Positions 12,776 through 21,659 of a stretch of DNA of 64,000 nt are shown here, piece by piece. This DNA is from Paenibacillus chitinolyticus NBRC 15660 (GTDB taxonomy: Bacteria > Bacillota > Bacilli > Paenibacillales > NBRC-103111): NCBI RefSeq assembly GCF_000739915.1, contig NZ_BBJT01000012.1:124001-188000 (forward strand). Reading direction: 5' to 3'. Both the position numbers and the translations under genes were made by a program. How positions within the stretch are numbered: the stretch's first letter is position 1; every line of letters starts with the position of its first letter. The notes beneath the pieces were generated by a model. The model saw only the letters and a program-made list of their open reading frames with translations, was not told the DNA's origin and ran no database searches.

Positions 12776-13257
12776 TTAGATCCCCCTACCTCATTCAGGT
12801 AATGGTTCACCAATTCTTCCTGTGACTTTTCGTCAACTTGCTTTTCAATAATTTTAGAAGCGATCATAACGGACATAGCGCTAACTTGACCGCGCAGTGC
12901 TGCAACCGCTTTGTTTTTCTCGCTTTCGATCTCGCGTACCGCTTCTTCTTTCACGCGGTCCGCTTCGCTTTTCGCTTTATCGACGATTTCTTCGGCTTGC
13001 TTGGAGCTCGTCAATTTAGCTTGCTCGATCATTTGGTAAGCTTCTTTACGTGCCTCTTGAATTACCTGCTTCTGTTCTTCGAGCATTTGCTCGGCTTGAA
13101 CACGACTTGCATCAGCAGAGTTCATCTGGTCGGCAATCAGCTTTCTGCGCTCTTCCATCGTTGCGAGCAACGGACCGAAGGCGTATTTGCTGAGCAGCCA
13201 GTATAGAATTCCGAACGCGACAAGCGCGAATACGAACGATTCCCAATTCCAAGACAT
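12772..13257 (-). CDS. atpF: ATP synthase b subunit
   Basis: Membrane-anchored peripheral stalk of Fo, 161 residues. One N-terminal helix (SFVFALVAFGILYWLLSKYA) is followed by a long charged coiled coil rich in Glu, Lys, Ala and Gln. I place the start at the ATG at 13257 behind an AAAGGAG site; an upstream in-frame ATG adds a basic leader and has no ribosome site. Confidence 0.95.
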   Translation of the reverse strand: MSWNWESFVFALVAFGILYWLLSKYAFGPLLATMEERRKLIADQMNSADASRVQAEQMLEEQKQVIQEARKEAYQMIEQAKLTSSKQAEEIVDKAKSEADRVKEEAVREIESEKNKAVAALRGQVSAMSVMIASKIIEKQVDEKSQEELVNHYLNEVGGSK

Positions 13258-13367
13258 TCGAGTCACTCCTTTCCGTAACTGTGTGCTGGGGCGATTCTTC
13301 AAGAACCTAATTCATAGCGAAGGCGCGGATGGCTCAGGCCTTCCCCGCCCAACCGAGGCTATGCGAA

Positions 13368-13682
<315 letters not shown>

Positions 13683-13686
13683 TCAT

Positions 13687-14466
13687 TTAGTGATCTTCAT
13701 GATGAACGGTAGCCTGGGAAATGTAAACCATGGTAAGGATGGTGAACAAGAATGCCTGGATGGCACCTACGAAGATACTGAAGCCCTGCCAAACGGCGAG
13801 CAGCGGTATCCCTACAACACCCAGCATCATAATGGTGGAGATCAGAACCTCACCCGCAAAGATGTTCGCGAACAAACGAAGAGCAAGCGTCAACGGCTTG
13901 GAAAGCTCTTTAATGATGTTCAGCGGCAGGAAGAACCAGAACGGCTCAAAGTAATGCTTCAGATAATGTTTCGTGTTCTGTGTCAAACCGAGTGTATTCG
14001 TCATAACAAACACCATCAGGGCGAGTGCGGACGTTACGGAAAGGTCGGCTGTCGGTGATTTCCACCAAGCCACAGAAGCGTGCTTGCCTGCTTCCTCCAA
14101 CTCATGAATACGGGTATCCGTCAGCACTTGCTGACCGAACAGCGTAAATCCCTGAGTATGGTCGGTTACGATACCGAACGGAAGACCGAGAAGGTTGGAG
14201 ACAAAGATAAACATAATTAATGTCAATCCTAACGAAATGTAGGACTTTGCCTTGCTGAGCGGCATCGTACTCGCAATTGTGTTATGAACGAACTCAACGA
14301 CCCATTCCATAAAGTTTTGCAGTTTGGAAGGTTTGTCTACGGACAGGTTCCGCACGGACAGAAGAGCCAGGACTAACACAACCACGCAGGATACGATAAT
14401 CGCCAAAAAGGTTGAAATGTCAATATCGATACCATTTTCGAAGTGTAGCACGGGAAACTCATGCAT
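13687..14466 (-). CDS. atpB: ATP synthase a subunit
   Basis: Stator channel subunit of Fo, 259 residues with about six membrane helices. The essential arginine lies in PLTLALRLFANIFAGEVL (around residue 195), and the C-terminal helix has GAIQAFLFTILTMVYISQA. It stands between atpI and atpE. Confidence 0.97.
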   Translation of the reverse strand: MHEFPVLHFENGIDIDISTFLAIIVSCVVVLVLALLSVRNLSVDKPSKLQNFMEWVVEFVHNTIASTMPLSKAKSYISLGLTLIMFIFVSNLLGLPFGIVTDHTQGFTLFGQQVLTDTRIHELEEAGKHASVAWWKSPTADLSVTSALALMVFVMTNTLGLTQNTKHYLKHYFEPFWFFLPLNIIKELSKPLTLALRLFANIFAGEVLISTIMMLGVVGIPLLAVWQGFSIFVGAIQAFLFTILTMVYISQATVHHEDH

Positions 14467-14492
14467 TTTCCAATTTCACCCCTTTCCATGCA

Positions 14493-14861
14493 TTACGGTT
14501 TGTGTGGACGACTCAAAATGCCGACTAGCAAAAGTATAAATGGAACCAAAAAGCAACCAATAATGGTTGAGGCGATATCAAGGTGTTGTGGAAATTTAAG
14601 CGCAATCATAACGGCAAGGAGCACTGTAGCCAGACGGCTTAAAAATCCGAGACTCATACGCTGTGCGCCCCGCTCCGCAACGGTTTTGCCGATCAAATCG
14701 ACTCTGCGCTGAAGGAGCAAAGCATTGATGCCGCTTGCAATCGCACCCACTAATAATCCTGCAGCTACCGTACGTACGGAAGGGACAAGCGCCCAGACCA
14801 GTAAACATGCGGCGAGAAGCAGAAGTGCGATACGCATAGCTTTCTTGAGCAGGTCATTCAT
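14493..14861 (-). CDS. atpI: ATP synthase subunit I
   Basis: Small membrane protein (122 residues, four predicted helices) encoded at the head of most atp operons and implicated in c-ring assembly and, with AtpZ, in Mg/Ca transport in some Bacillus. The central GLLVGAIASGINALLLQRRV segment fits the family. It has a GGAGG site and overlaps the end of atpZ by eight bases. Confidence 0.88.
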   Translation of the reverse strand: MNDLLKKAMRIALLLLAACLLVWALVPSVRTVAAGLLVGAIASGINALLLQRRVDLIGKTVAERGAQRMSLGFLSRLATVLLAVMIALKFPQHLDIASTIIGCFLVPFILLLVGILSRPHKP

Positions 14862-15087
14862 CGGGTTCCTCCAGAAACTTCTTAAGCAGCATGATAACCG
14901 AAGCGATCCCCGCGAAGAGACCGAGCATCACGCCTGCTACTATCCAGCTTCTCGGACCGCCAAAACGCTGGACTGCGAAGTTCGCGGCGAAGTAGCCGAG
15001 CATGGTACAGATAGCGATATCAAGCCCGAGTGCGCCTACAAGGCCGGCAGCCCTCCAAGGATTATCGCGGTTTCCTTTGTTTTTCAT
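14854..15087 (-). CDS. atpZ: AtpZ/AtpI family membrane protein
   Basis: 77-residue, two-helix protein at the start of the atp operon. The pattern WRAAGLVGALGLDIAICTMLG ... VAGVMLGLFAGIASVIMLLKKF is that of AtpZ-like proteins. I chose the ATG at 15087, which follows AGGGGTC; a TTG six codons earlier is possible but badly placed relative to the ribosome site. Confidence 0.85.
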   Translation of the reverse strand: MKNKGNRDNPWRAAGLVGALGLDIAICTMLGYFAANFAVQRFGGPRSWIVAGVMLGLFAGIASVIMLLKKFLEEPDE

Positions 15088-15114
15088 GGCTTTGACCCCT
15101 ATCAATCCTCATAT

Positions 15115-15144
15115 ATTGTATCGGAGCAAAGTCTACTTTGTCAA
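15115..15144 (-). promoter_or_regulatory. sigma-A promoter of the atp operon
   Basis: Minus strand: a perfect TTGACA, an 18-base spacer and TACAAT, about 28 bases before the atpZ ATG. It is one of the best promoter matches in the window and would give a short leader of about 20 bases. Confidence 0.8.
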
Positions 15145-15177
15145 TTCGTATAAAATCAAACATTTCGTGAACAGTAC

Positions 15178-15212
15178 TGCCGAAATCCCTTATATATCAA
15201 GGGATTTCGGCA
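15178..15212. repeat. 14-bp perfect inverted repeat between wecB and atpZ
   Basis: GCCGAAATCCCTT and AAGGGATTTCGGC form a long stem with a short AT loop. It could end wecB transcription, but neither strand has a clear run of T after it, so its role is open. Confidence 0.6.
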
Positions 15213-15284
15213 TTTAAAACCAAACAGTGGAACTGTACAGTGTGACCTTTGTCATTGCATCGTCACAATGTCGAAAGAGATGCG

Positions 15285-16421
15285 TTAAAAAGAGTCCGGT
15301 TTTTCCGTTTTATAGCCGAAATGGTGTAGGATTCCCTGCACGATTCTGCGGGAAGCTTGTCCGTCTCCGTAAGGGTTCGCAGCGCCCTTCATACGATCAT
15401 ACGTTTGTGGATCGGTGAGCAACGCGCGTGCGCGCTCGTAAACTTTCTGTCCGTCCGTACCTACAAGCTCCAGAGTACCGGCTTCCACGCCTTCCGGACG
15501 TTCCGTAGTGTCACGAAGCACCAGGACAGGTACACCGAACGACGGAGCTTCTTCTTGAAGACCGCCGGAATCCGTCAGGATCATATAAGCGTGAGGGTAG
15601 AAGTTATGGAACTCAAACACGTCGAGCGGATCGATCAGTTTAATTCTCGGATGGTTCCCCAGAATCTCATAAGCCGGTTCCTTAACGGCCGGACTCGGAT
15701 GAACCGGATACACGATCGCGACATCATCGAATTCGTCCGCAATGCGCTTGACCGCGTTGAAGATCTGACGGTGCGGCTCTCCCTGTGCTTCCCTGCGGTG
15801 GGCCGTCATCAGGATGAGACGTTTGCCCTCCGCCCAGTCCAGAACCGGATGGTGGAAGTCCTTCTTCACGGTGTACTGGAACACGTCCGTTACGGTGTTA
15901 CCGGTAACATAAATCGAATCTTCCGATTTATTTTCTTTGCGCAAATTGCCCGCCGACCAGTTGGTCGGAGCAAAATGCAGATCCGCGAGGACGCCCGTCA
16001 ACTGACGATTCATCTCTTCCGGATACGGCGACATCTTGTTCCAAGTTCTCAGGCCCGCTTCCACATGGCCGACTTTGATCTGCTGCAAGAAGGCCGAATA
16101 GCTGGCAAGGAAGGTGGTCAGCGTATCGCCGTGCACTAGAATCAGGTCCGGCTTCGCTTCCCGGAAAACGGGCTCAAGTCCTTGAAGAACCCGGATGGTG
16201 ACTTCGTTGAGTGTTTGACGGTCCTTCATGACGTTGAGGTCGAAATCTGGCTGGATGTTGAACAACTCAAGCACCTGATCCAGCATTTGACGATGCTGGG
16301 CCGTTACGGCCACGAGTGATTCAATTTGCTCCGGATGCTTCTGAAGCTCCAAAATAAGCGGAGCCATCTTGATGGCTTCCGGTCTTGTACCGAAAATCGT
16401 AATGACTTTCAACCTTTTCAT
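15285..16421 (-). CDS. wecB: UDP-N-acetylglucosamine 2-epimerase (non-hydrolysing)
   Basis: Interconverts UDP-GlcNAc and UDP-ManNAc for teichoic acid or other wall-polymer synthesis in the cytoplasm; called mnaA in Bacillus. 378 residues. Conserved signs are TIFGTRPEAIKMAPL at the N-terminus, HVEAGLRTW, PEEMNRQL, TAHRREAQGEP and LTDSGGLQEEAPSFG. The ATG at 16421 follows TGGAGGG; an in-frame ATG six codons earlier lies within that site. It follows upp by about 25 bases, probably on the same transcript. Confidence 0.95.
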   Translation of the reverse strand: MKRLKVITIFGTRPEAIKMAPLILELQKHPEQIESLVAVTAQHRQMLDQVLELFNIQPDFDLNVMKDRQTLNEVTIRVLQGLEPVFREAKPDLILVHGDTLTTFLASYSAFLQQIKVGHVEAGLRTWNKMSPYPEEMNRQLTGVLADLHFAPTNWSAGNLRKENKSEDSIYVTGNTVTDVFQYTVKKDFHHPVLDWAEGKRLILMTAHRREAQGEPHRQIFNAVKRIADEFDDVAIVYPVHPSPAVKEPAYEILGNHPRIKLIDPLDVFEFHNFYPHAYMILTDSGGLQEEAPSFGVPVLVLRDTTERPEGVEAGTLELVGTDGQKVYERARALLTDPQTYDRMKGAANPYGDGQASRRIVQGILHHFGYKTEKPDSF

Positions 16422-16445
16422 GAACGTACGTCCCTCCAAAATACT

Positions 16446-17075
16446 TTATTTCGTACCGAATAAACGGTCGCCCGCGTCTCCCAGACCGGGAATGATGTAA
16501 CCGTGATCGTTCAAATAATCGTCGATAGCGGCCACATAAATGTCAATGTCCGGATGCTCTTTCTGGACGGCTTCGATACCTTCCGGAGCGGCGATCAGAC
16601 ACATCAGCTTGATCTGCACGCATCCGCGGTTTTTCAAAGCGGTGATAGCCAGGTTAGCGGAACCGCCCGTCGCCAGCATAGGGTCCACGACGATCAATTC
16701 TCTTTCCTGTACATCTGTGGGTAATTTCACATAATACTCGACAGGTTGGAGCGTCTCAGGGTCCCGATACAACCCGATATGGCCCACTTTCGCAGCCGGA
16801 ATCAGATTCAGAATCCCGTCCACCATGCCGAGTCCCGCGCGGAGAATCGGAATAATGCCGAGCATGCGTCCGGAAATAATCCGGCAATCCGCAGTCGCTA
16901 CAGGCGTTTTGACCTGGATGTTCTCGAGCTGGATATTACGCGTAATCTCGTACGCCATCAAAGTGGCGACTTCATCCACCAATTCACGGAAATCCTTGGT
17001 TTTCGTATTTACATCTCTTATGTATGTGAGTTTGTGCTGAATCAAGGGGTGGTCGCAAATGAACACCTTACTCAT
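16446..17075 (-). CDS. upp: Uracil phosphoribosyltransferase
   Basis: Salvage enzyme making UMP from uracil and PRPP, 209 residues. The PRPP-binding loop is [13 protein letters not shown], the uracil-binding C-terminal segment is [21 protein letters not shown] at 17075 behind GGGAGGAA. It lies between glyA and the atp operon as in B. subtilis, and has its own promoter because a terminator follows glyA. Confidence 0.97.
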   Translation of the reverse strand: MSKVFICDHPLIQHKLTYIRDVNTKTKDFRELVDEVATLMAYEITRNIQLENIQVKTPVATADCRIISGRMLGIIPILRAGLGMVDGILNLIPAAKVGHIGLYRDPETLQPVEYYVKLPTDVQERELIVVDPMLATGGSANLAITALKNRGCVQIKLMCLIAAPEGIEAVQKEHPDIDIYVAAIDDYLNDHGYIIPGLGDAGDRLFGTK

Positions 17076-17141
17076 AGTATTCCTCCCGAATATCGATCTG
17101 GCTGATCTGGATGTCTTTCCAACTTTCCACAAACCTCGTCC

Positions 17142-17150
17142 ATTATATCA
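17142..17150 (-). promoter_or_regulatory. extended -10 promoter of upp
   Basis: Minus strand TGATATAAT, that is TG-N-TATAAT, lies about 70 bases before the upp ATG and after the glyA terminator. No good -35 box is seen, which is usual for extended -10 promoters. Confidence 0.5.
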
Positions 17151-17238
17151 TATGTCTGTTTATATATCCTCCCCAAAAAGCACACTCTCTTATGACAAGA
17201 ATCCGCTTTTGTATGAACAATCCGCCCTCTTTTTTTTC

Positions 17239-17266
17239 ATAAAAAAGGAACCCTTCGCGGGTTCCC
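17239..17266 (-). terminator. Rho-independent terminator after glyA
   Basis: Minus strand GGGAACCC, loop GCGAA, GGGTTCC, then TTTTTT. Confidence 0.85.
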
Positions 17267-17314
17267 GGATTCACTAACCACCTACTGGAGAGCAGGTTGT
17301 TTTATATGGAAGAA

Positions 17315-18565
17315 TTAATATTCCAATCCCTTGTACAGCGGGAATTTGGAGGTAACTTCTTTAACGAGTCCGCGGGCTTGCTCGTGAACGGCGGAATCGC
17401 TCGGATTTTTAAGCGTCATGGCGATAATTTTGGCGATTTGCTTCATGGCTTCCGTATCCATTCCACGGGAAGTCGCGGCAGGCGTACCGATACGGATACC
17501 GCTGGTTACGAACGGGCTGGTCGGATCGAACGGAATCGCGTTCTTGTTGACGGTCACACCCACTTCATCAAGAAGATGCTCGGCGTCTTTACCCGTGATG
17601 TTCAGGCTGCGCAGGTCGATCAAGATCAGGTGATTGTCCGTACCGCCGGAAACGAGGTTGATGCCGTCGGCCGTCAAGCCTTCAGCCAGCGCTTTGGCAT
17701 TATCAATAACGTTTTTGCCGTATGTTTTGAAGTCGGCTTGCAGGGCTTCTCCCAGCGCAACGGCTTTAGCGGCGATGATGTGCATCAGAGGTCCGCCTTG
17801 GGAACCCGGGAATACGGCTTTGTCGATTGCGGCAGCCCACGGCTTGCGGCACAGAATCAAACCGCCGCGCGGTCCGCGAAGCGTTTTGTGAGTCGTTGTC
17901 GTGACAAAATGAGCATGCGGAACCGGGTTCGGATGCAGACCTGCCGCAACAAGACCCGCGATGTGAGCCATGTCGACCATAAACAGGGCGCCCACTTCGT
18001 TAGCGATTTGGCCCAGTTTCTCGAAATCAATGATGCGCGGGTAAGCACTTGCTCCTGCAACGATCATGCGCGGTCTGTGTTTGAACGCGGCTTTACGGAC
18101 ATCGTCGTAATCGATGCGGGAATCCTGTTCGCTTACGCCGTAAGCTACGAAATTATAGAGGATACCGGACGCGTTGACGGGGCTGCCGTGTGTCAAGTGT
18201 CCGCCATGCGCCAGGTTCATGCCCAGAACGGTGTCGCCAGGCTTAAGCGCGGCCAGATAAACGGCCATATTCGCTTGAGCGCCGGAGTGAGGCTGTACAT
18301 TGGCATGCTCGGCCCCGAAAAGTTCCTTCGCACGGTCGCGCGCGATATCTTCGACGATATCGACGTACTCGCAGCCGCCGTAATAACGCTTGGACGGGTA
18401 ACCTTCCGCGTATTTGTTCGTCAGCACGGTGCCCATAGCTTCAAGAACTGCCTGGCTTACAAAGTTTTCGGAAGCGATCAGCTCGATTTTGTCGCGTTGA
18501 CGGCCAAGCTCCAAGTTCATAGCCTCAACGATTTTCGGGTCCTGTTTACGCAAAAATTCTACCAT
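17315..18565 (-). CDS. glyA: Serine hydroxymethyltransferase
   Basis: PLP enzyme converting serine plus tetrahydrofolate to glycine plus 5,10-methylene-THF, feeding purine and thymidylate synthesis. 416 residues. The PLP lysine is in [26 protein letters not shown] and [17 protein letters not shown] are conserved N-terminal motifs. The ATG at 18565 follows GGGAGG. It is downstream of rpiB and ywlG and so probably under the ZTP riboswitch. Confidence 0.97.
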   Translation of the reverse strand: MVEFLRKQDPKIVEAMNLELGRQRDKIELIASENFVSQAVLEAMGTVLTNKYAEGYPSKRYYGGCEYVDIVEDIARDRAKELFGAEHANVQPHSGAQANMAVYLAALKPGDTVLGMNLAHGGHLTHGSPVNASGILYNFVAYGVSEQDSRIDYDDVRKAAFKHRPRMIVAGASAYPRIIDFEKLGQIANEVGALFMVDMAHIAGLVAAGLHPNPVPHAHFVTTTTHKTLRGPRGGLILCRKPWAAAIDKAVFPGSQGGPLMHIIAAKAVALGEALQADFKTYGKNVIDNAKALAEGLTADGINLVSGGTDNHLILIDLRSLNITGKDAEHLLDEVGVTVNKNAIPFDPTSPFVTSGIRIGTPAATSRGMDTEAMKQIAKIIAMTLKNPSDSAVHEQARGLVKEVTSKFPLYKGLEY

Positions 18566-18667
18566 CTGTAACAACCTCCCATGGATTTAAAATCAAAATC
18601 AGTTTCACTTTGTACGAGCCGGATAAACAGGAAAAAAGATTCCCCGTTTACCACGGCTCCAGACGCA

Positions 18668-19327
18668 CTATTCGCAGTTGTCGCTGTCTGCCGAACTTCC
18701 CGGACTTGTCCGGGAAGGAGCAGCAGCACCGGCGAATACGGGAATATCCGGGCTTTCCGGGACAGCTTCGTATACCGCCCGCTGCCCGCCGATCAGCTTC
18801 GGACGCGTATACGCCATCGTCACGTGCGCCTCACCCACCCATTTCACGGGCGGGCGCACAGGGACGGCTACCCGGCGGAGATGCATGCCGATCAGCGTGT
18901 CGCCGATGTCGATGCCCGCATGAGCGGCGATCTCTTCCACGACGCATGCGCGCTCCAGGTGCCGGTAAGCATGGGCGGCCATCGAGCCGCCGGCCTTGGG
19001 CACCGGCACTACATTCACCGGCTCCAGCCGGGAGTCTTGCTCCACCAGCGCTTCTTCGACGACAAGCGCGCGGTTTAAATGCTCGCAGCACTGGAAGGCG
19101 AGCCGCAGCCCGTGTTCTTCCGCCACCCGGACAGCGGCGGTGAAAATGCGCTCGGCCGCTTCCGGCGTACCGGACGTGCCGATTCTCTGGCCACGGACCT
19201 CGCTCGTCGAGGTACCGAAAACAACGATCTGACCGGGCCTTAAGCCGCCAGCTTCGATCAGTGCCCGGAAATTGGCCTCGACAGCAGGGCCTATTCCGTC
19301 CAGCCAGGCTTGCTCACCGTCATTCAT
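18668..19327 (-). CDS. ywlG: UPF0340/TIGR01440 family protein (YwlG-like)
   Basis: 219-residue cytoplasmic protein of unknown function, conserved between rpiB and glyA in Bacillales. Recognised by FQCCEHLNRALVVEE, VPVPKAGGSMAAHAYR and GDTLIGMHLRRVAVPVR. GGAGGTGAT precedes the ATG. The last 20 residues (Ser/Pro/Asp-rich) are probably a disordered tail. Its constant place between two genes tied to one-carbon and pentose metabolism hints at a related role, but no activity can be read from the sequence. Confidence 0.88.
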   Translation of the reverse strand: MNDGEQAWLDGIGPAVEANFRALIEAGGLRPGQIVVFGTSTSEVRGQRIGTSGTPEAAERIFTAAVRVAEEHGLRLAFQCCEHLNRALVVEEALVEQDSRLEPVNVVPVPKAGGSMAAHAYRHLERACVVEEIAAHAGIDIGDTLIGMHLRRVAVPVRPPVKWVGEAHVTMAYTRPKLIGGQRAVYEAVPESPDIPVFAGAAAPSRTSPGSSADSDNCE

Positions 19328-19359
19328 ACGATCACCTCCATTTATTAAAATAGAGCTCC

Positions 19360-19818
19360 TTACGGATGAATCGTATTTTTCTCTTCCAACAGCTTCACTT
19401 TTTTCAGGCGGTTCTCATGACGTTCGCCGTGCGAAAACTCGGTCTCAATCCAGATCTTGACGATTTCCTGCGCCACGCCGGGTCCGATTACGCGTTCTCC
19501 CATAGCAAGCACATTCGTGTCGTTGTGCTCCCGGGTTGCTTTCGCGGAGAACATATCGTGCACAAGCGCGCAGCGGATGCCCGGCATTTTGTTGGCGGCA
19601 ATGGTCATACCGATGCCTGTACCGCAAATCAGAATACCTTTGTCCGCCTGCCCGTTAAGCACCATGTCGCAAACCGGAACAGCGTAGTCCGGATAGTCGA
19701 CCGATTGTTCACAGTTGCAGCCGACATCCTTCACTTCGTGACCTAACGATTCCAGGTAAGGAACGATAACATCTTTAAGCCGGTATCCGGCGTGATCGGC
19801 GCCAATTGCAATTTTCAT
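19360..19818 (-). CDS. rpiB: Ribose-5-phosphate isomerase B
   Basis: Interconverts ribose-5-P and ribulose-5-P, the pentose branch that feeds PRPP. 152 residues. KIAIGADHAGYRLKD opens the protein; the catalytic-loop cysteine is in GILICGTGIGMTIAANK; HNDTNVLAMGERVIG is typical. The ATG at 19818 has GAGGAGGG upstream; a longer in-frame reading would begin inside the riboswitch and is rejected. It is the first gene behind the ZTP riboswitch. Confidence 0.95.
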   Translation of the reverse strand: MKIAIGADHAGYRLKDVIVPYLESLGHEVKDVGCNCEQSVDYPDYAVPVCDMVLNGQADKGILICGTGIGMTIAANKMPGIRCALVHDMFSAKATREHNDTNVLAMGERVIGPGVAQEIVKIWIETEFSHGERHENRLKKVKLLEEKNTIHP

Positions 19819-19942
19819 TGAAAAGCCCTCCTCGGGTGGGAATAAACTGCGTTTGGCTCTATTATAACCCAAACCGATCAGCCGAAGAAAAAAAACGGCA
19901 AATTCCGACTTTACCTGCACCTGTAAACCGCTACGAGACAAT

Positions 19943-19990
19943 GAAAAAAAGAGCATGACACGCGTGTAAATACGCATGTACTGCTCTTTT
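19943..19990 (-). terminator. Intrinsic terminator, expression platform of the ZTP riboswitch
   Basis: Minus strand AAAGAGCA ... TGCTCTTTTTTT with an inner ACACGCGTGT stem. Its 5' arm directly follows the conserved CGCCTGGGCA of the aptamer and shares bases with the aptamer's 3' edge, the usual geometry for ligand-controlled termination. Confidence 0.8.
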
Positions 19991-20062
19991 GCCCAGGCGA
20001 CCGGCCGTATACCCCGATGCTCCACTGTGGTTACACCCACTCGTCGCCAGTTACATCGGGTC
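19991..20062 (-). promoter_or_regulatory. ZTP (pfl-type) riboswitch aptamer
   Basis: Read on the minus strand, CCCGATGTAACTGGCGA, then a small GTGG...CCAC hairpin, GTGGAGCATCGGGG closing the first stem (CCCGATG with CATCGGGG), and after a short linker GGTCGCCTGGGCA. ACTGGCGA and CGCCTGGGCA are the hallmark conserved stretches of the pfl motif, which binds ZTP/ZMP when 10-formyl-THF is short. Followed at once by a terminator and then rpiB-ywlG-glyA. Recognised by eye, without a covariance search. Confidence 0.85.
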
Positions 20063-20077
20063 TTCTATTATGCCCCT

Positions 20078-20106
20078 ATCTTACCGTATTCCCGCAAAAC
20101 TGTAAA
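20078..20106 (-). promoter_or_regulatory. promoter of the ZTP riboswitch-rpiB unit
   Basis: Minus strand TTTACA, 17 bases, TAAGAT, ending about 15 bases before the aptamer. A CATAAT further down is an alternative -10. Confidence 0.5.
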
Positions 20107-20165
20107 GCCGCTAAAAAATGAAGATTATGTTAGCCCGCCAAAGGATACTGCGGCCGTCGATACGC

Positions 20166-20747
20166 TCATCGGCTTTCCTTTATCTTTTGAACCAGTTTAA
20201 CGAGCGCTTCCTCGATTTCTTCCGCCGTATGGCGGTAAAGCTCCAACGAGCCGCCGAAAGGATCGGAAATATCATAATTCGGAAGTTTCTTTTCCAGGTG
20301 TATGAGTCTCGTCCGTTCTTCTACCGTAATTTCTTCGGAAAGGGCATGCTTGACCTGCACTTCAGCGATCAGCCGCTCCCATTCTTCGGCAGCCAACGCG
20401 ACTTCGGGATCGTCTTCCACAAATTCCTTCAATGTATGTGTTTTATCCGCCGCCTGCGGGAACCGCTGAATCACGGCGCGTTTATGGTCTTGTGTCATCG
20501 TTAAGATAAGATCGGCCCAATCCACGTCTGCGGATCTGAGAAGACTGGAGCTGATGGAAGCTTCACAGCCTTTTTCACGCAAAACAGAGGAAGATTGCCG
20601 GGAAATCGGACTGCCGTCGGAAGCAAAAACCCCTGCGGAACGGATATGGACTTCCAGGTTATCCTGCTGGGCCATATGGCGCAGAATCCCTTCAGCCAGC
20701 GGGCTGCGGCATGTATTTCCGGTACAGACAAAAAGGATCTGTTTCAT
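20166..20747 (-). CDS. ywlE: Protein-arginine phosphatase, low-molecular-weight PTP family
   Basis: Cysteine phosphatase; YwlE removes phosphate from arginines marked by McsB for ClpCP. 193 residues. The P-loop C-x4-C-R-S is FVCTGNTCRSPLAE at residues 7-18; the Thr in the loop is the residue tied to arginine specificity in YwlE. The general-acid segment is YDISDPFGGSLELYR. It is about 40 residues longer than YwlE of B. subtilis, with an acidic/basic insert around residues 125-160. ATG at 20747 behind TAGGAGG. Confidence 0.9.
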   Translation of the reverse strand: MKQILFVCTGNTCRSPLAEGILRHMAQQDNLEVHIRSAGVFASDGSPISRQSSSVLREKGCEASISSSLLRSADVDWADLILTMTQDHKRAVIQRFPQAADKTHTLKEFVEDDPEVALAAEEWERLIAEVQVKHALSEEITVEERTRLIHLEKKLPNYDISDPFGGSLELYRHTAEEIEEALVKLVQKIKESR

Positions 20748-20837
20748 GTTCCGTCTACCTCCTACAGAGTATTCGAACGAGTTGTTCCGCTCTCTATTAT
20801 TGTACCGCTTTTTTGAAATCAAGAACACTTTACAACT

Positions 20838-21410
20838 TTACAGCAGAAATCTCAGACCGAACAACAGCAAAATTACCCCGCCCAGCGCTTCTCCGTACTC
20901 ACCGATCCAGCTTCCCACGTGACGCCCCAGCATAAGCCCCAGAATCGACATGCCTCCGCCCAGCAATCCGAAAAGCAGCACCGTCAAAACCACATCCGTT
21001 GCGAAAATACCGAGCGAAACCCCTACCGAAAAAGAATCGACGCTCACGCTTAACGCGAACAGGGTCATTCCCCAGAAGGTACGATGGTCGAAAGCGGGAT
21101 TATCTTCTCCCCGGAAAGAGCTGTAAATCATATGCGATCCGAGCAAAATGAGCAGACCGCCCCCGGCCGCCACGGCAACCTGTCCGAGCAAATTTCCGAG
21201 GTAATGGCCCGCATACATGCCGAGCAGCGGCATGAGGATATGAAAGAGACCGATCACGATGCTGATTTTAAGAATATGCAGCAGGCGTATACCCCTCATT
21301 CCGATTCCAATCCCTAAAGAAAACGCGTCAAAACCAAGCGCAATAGCCATGATGAAGATCGTCACCAGTTGGCCCCATACGAAAGATGACACGCCCGCCA
21401 GTGCCGCCAT
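20838..21410 (-). CDS. mntP: Manganese exporter MntP family
   Basis: Six-helix inner-membrane protein of 190 residues that exports Mn(II). Paired motifs ALGFDAFSLGIGIGMRG (residues 24-40) and ALSVSVDSFSVGVSLG (around 118-134) carry the conserved aspartates. AGGGGGAA precedes the ATG. Placed between ywlE and sua5 as in B. subtilis (ywlD). No Mn riboswitch was found upstream. Confidence 0.9.
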   Translation of the reverse strand: MAALAGVSSFVWGQLVTIFIMAIALGFDAFSLGIGIGMRGIRLLHILKISIVIGLFHILMPLLGMYAGHYLGNLLGQVAVAAGGGLLILLGSHMIYSSFRGEDNPAFDHRTFWGMTLFALSVSVDSFSVGVSLGIFATDVVLTVLLFGLLGGGMSILGLMLGRHVGSWIGEYGEALGGVILLLFGLRFLL

Positions 21411-21470
21411 TGGTATTTCCCCCTGTCCGCTTTTTCTCTCTCAAGATATGCGGACAAACAGGGAAACATG

Positions 21471-21641
21471 CTATGGACTTGTACCTGCCGGCATAATGGT
21501 ACAGGCGGGTACTCTTGTGAGCGGCATTCGAGCTGAAAAGGATACTTGCTCTTCCGGAACTTTTGCACCTTGCGATGCTTTCACATACAGCACGTTTCCG
21601 CTTGTACGGATCAAACAGCCCGAAAGCGTTTCTGCGTGCAC
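21471..21641 (-). CDS. Possible small protein between sua5 and mntP
   Basis: 56 codons from a GTG at 21641 with AGAAGGGG five bases upstream. The peptide reads like a beta-rich fragment (LSGCLIRTSGNVLYVKAS, then VSFSARMPLTRVPACTIM) with a tail ending in Pro. It fills most of the otherwise empty sua5-mntP gap and is co-oriented with both. I do not recognise it. It may equally be a chance frame or the remnant of a longer gene. Confidence 0.35.
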   Translation of the reverse strand: MHAETLSGCLIRTSGNVLYVKASQGAKVPEEQVSFSARMPLTRVPACTIMPAGTSP

Positions 21642-21659
21642 CGATGCCCCTTCTGCCGC

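Noticed and set aside
15178-15212. Calling the 14-bp stem a Rho-independent terminator.
   Set aside because: Neither strand has a T-run after the stem. Kept only as a repeat.
19861-19866. TATAAT on the minus strand just before rpiB as its promoter.
   Set aside because: No -35 fits well, and the ZTP riboswitch with its own promoter upstream explains rpiB expression better.
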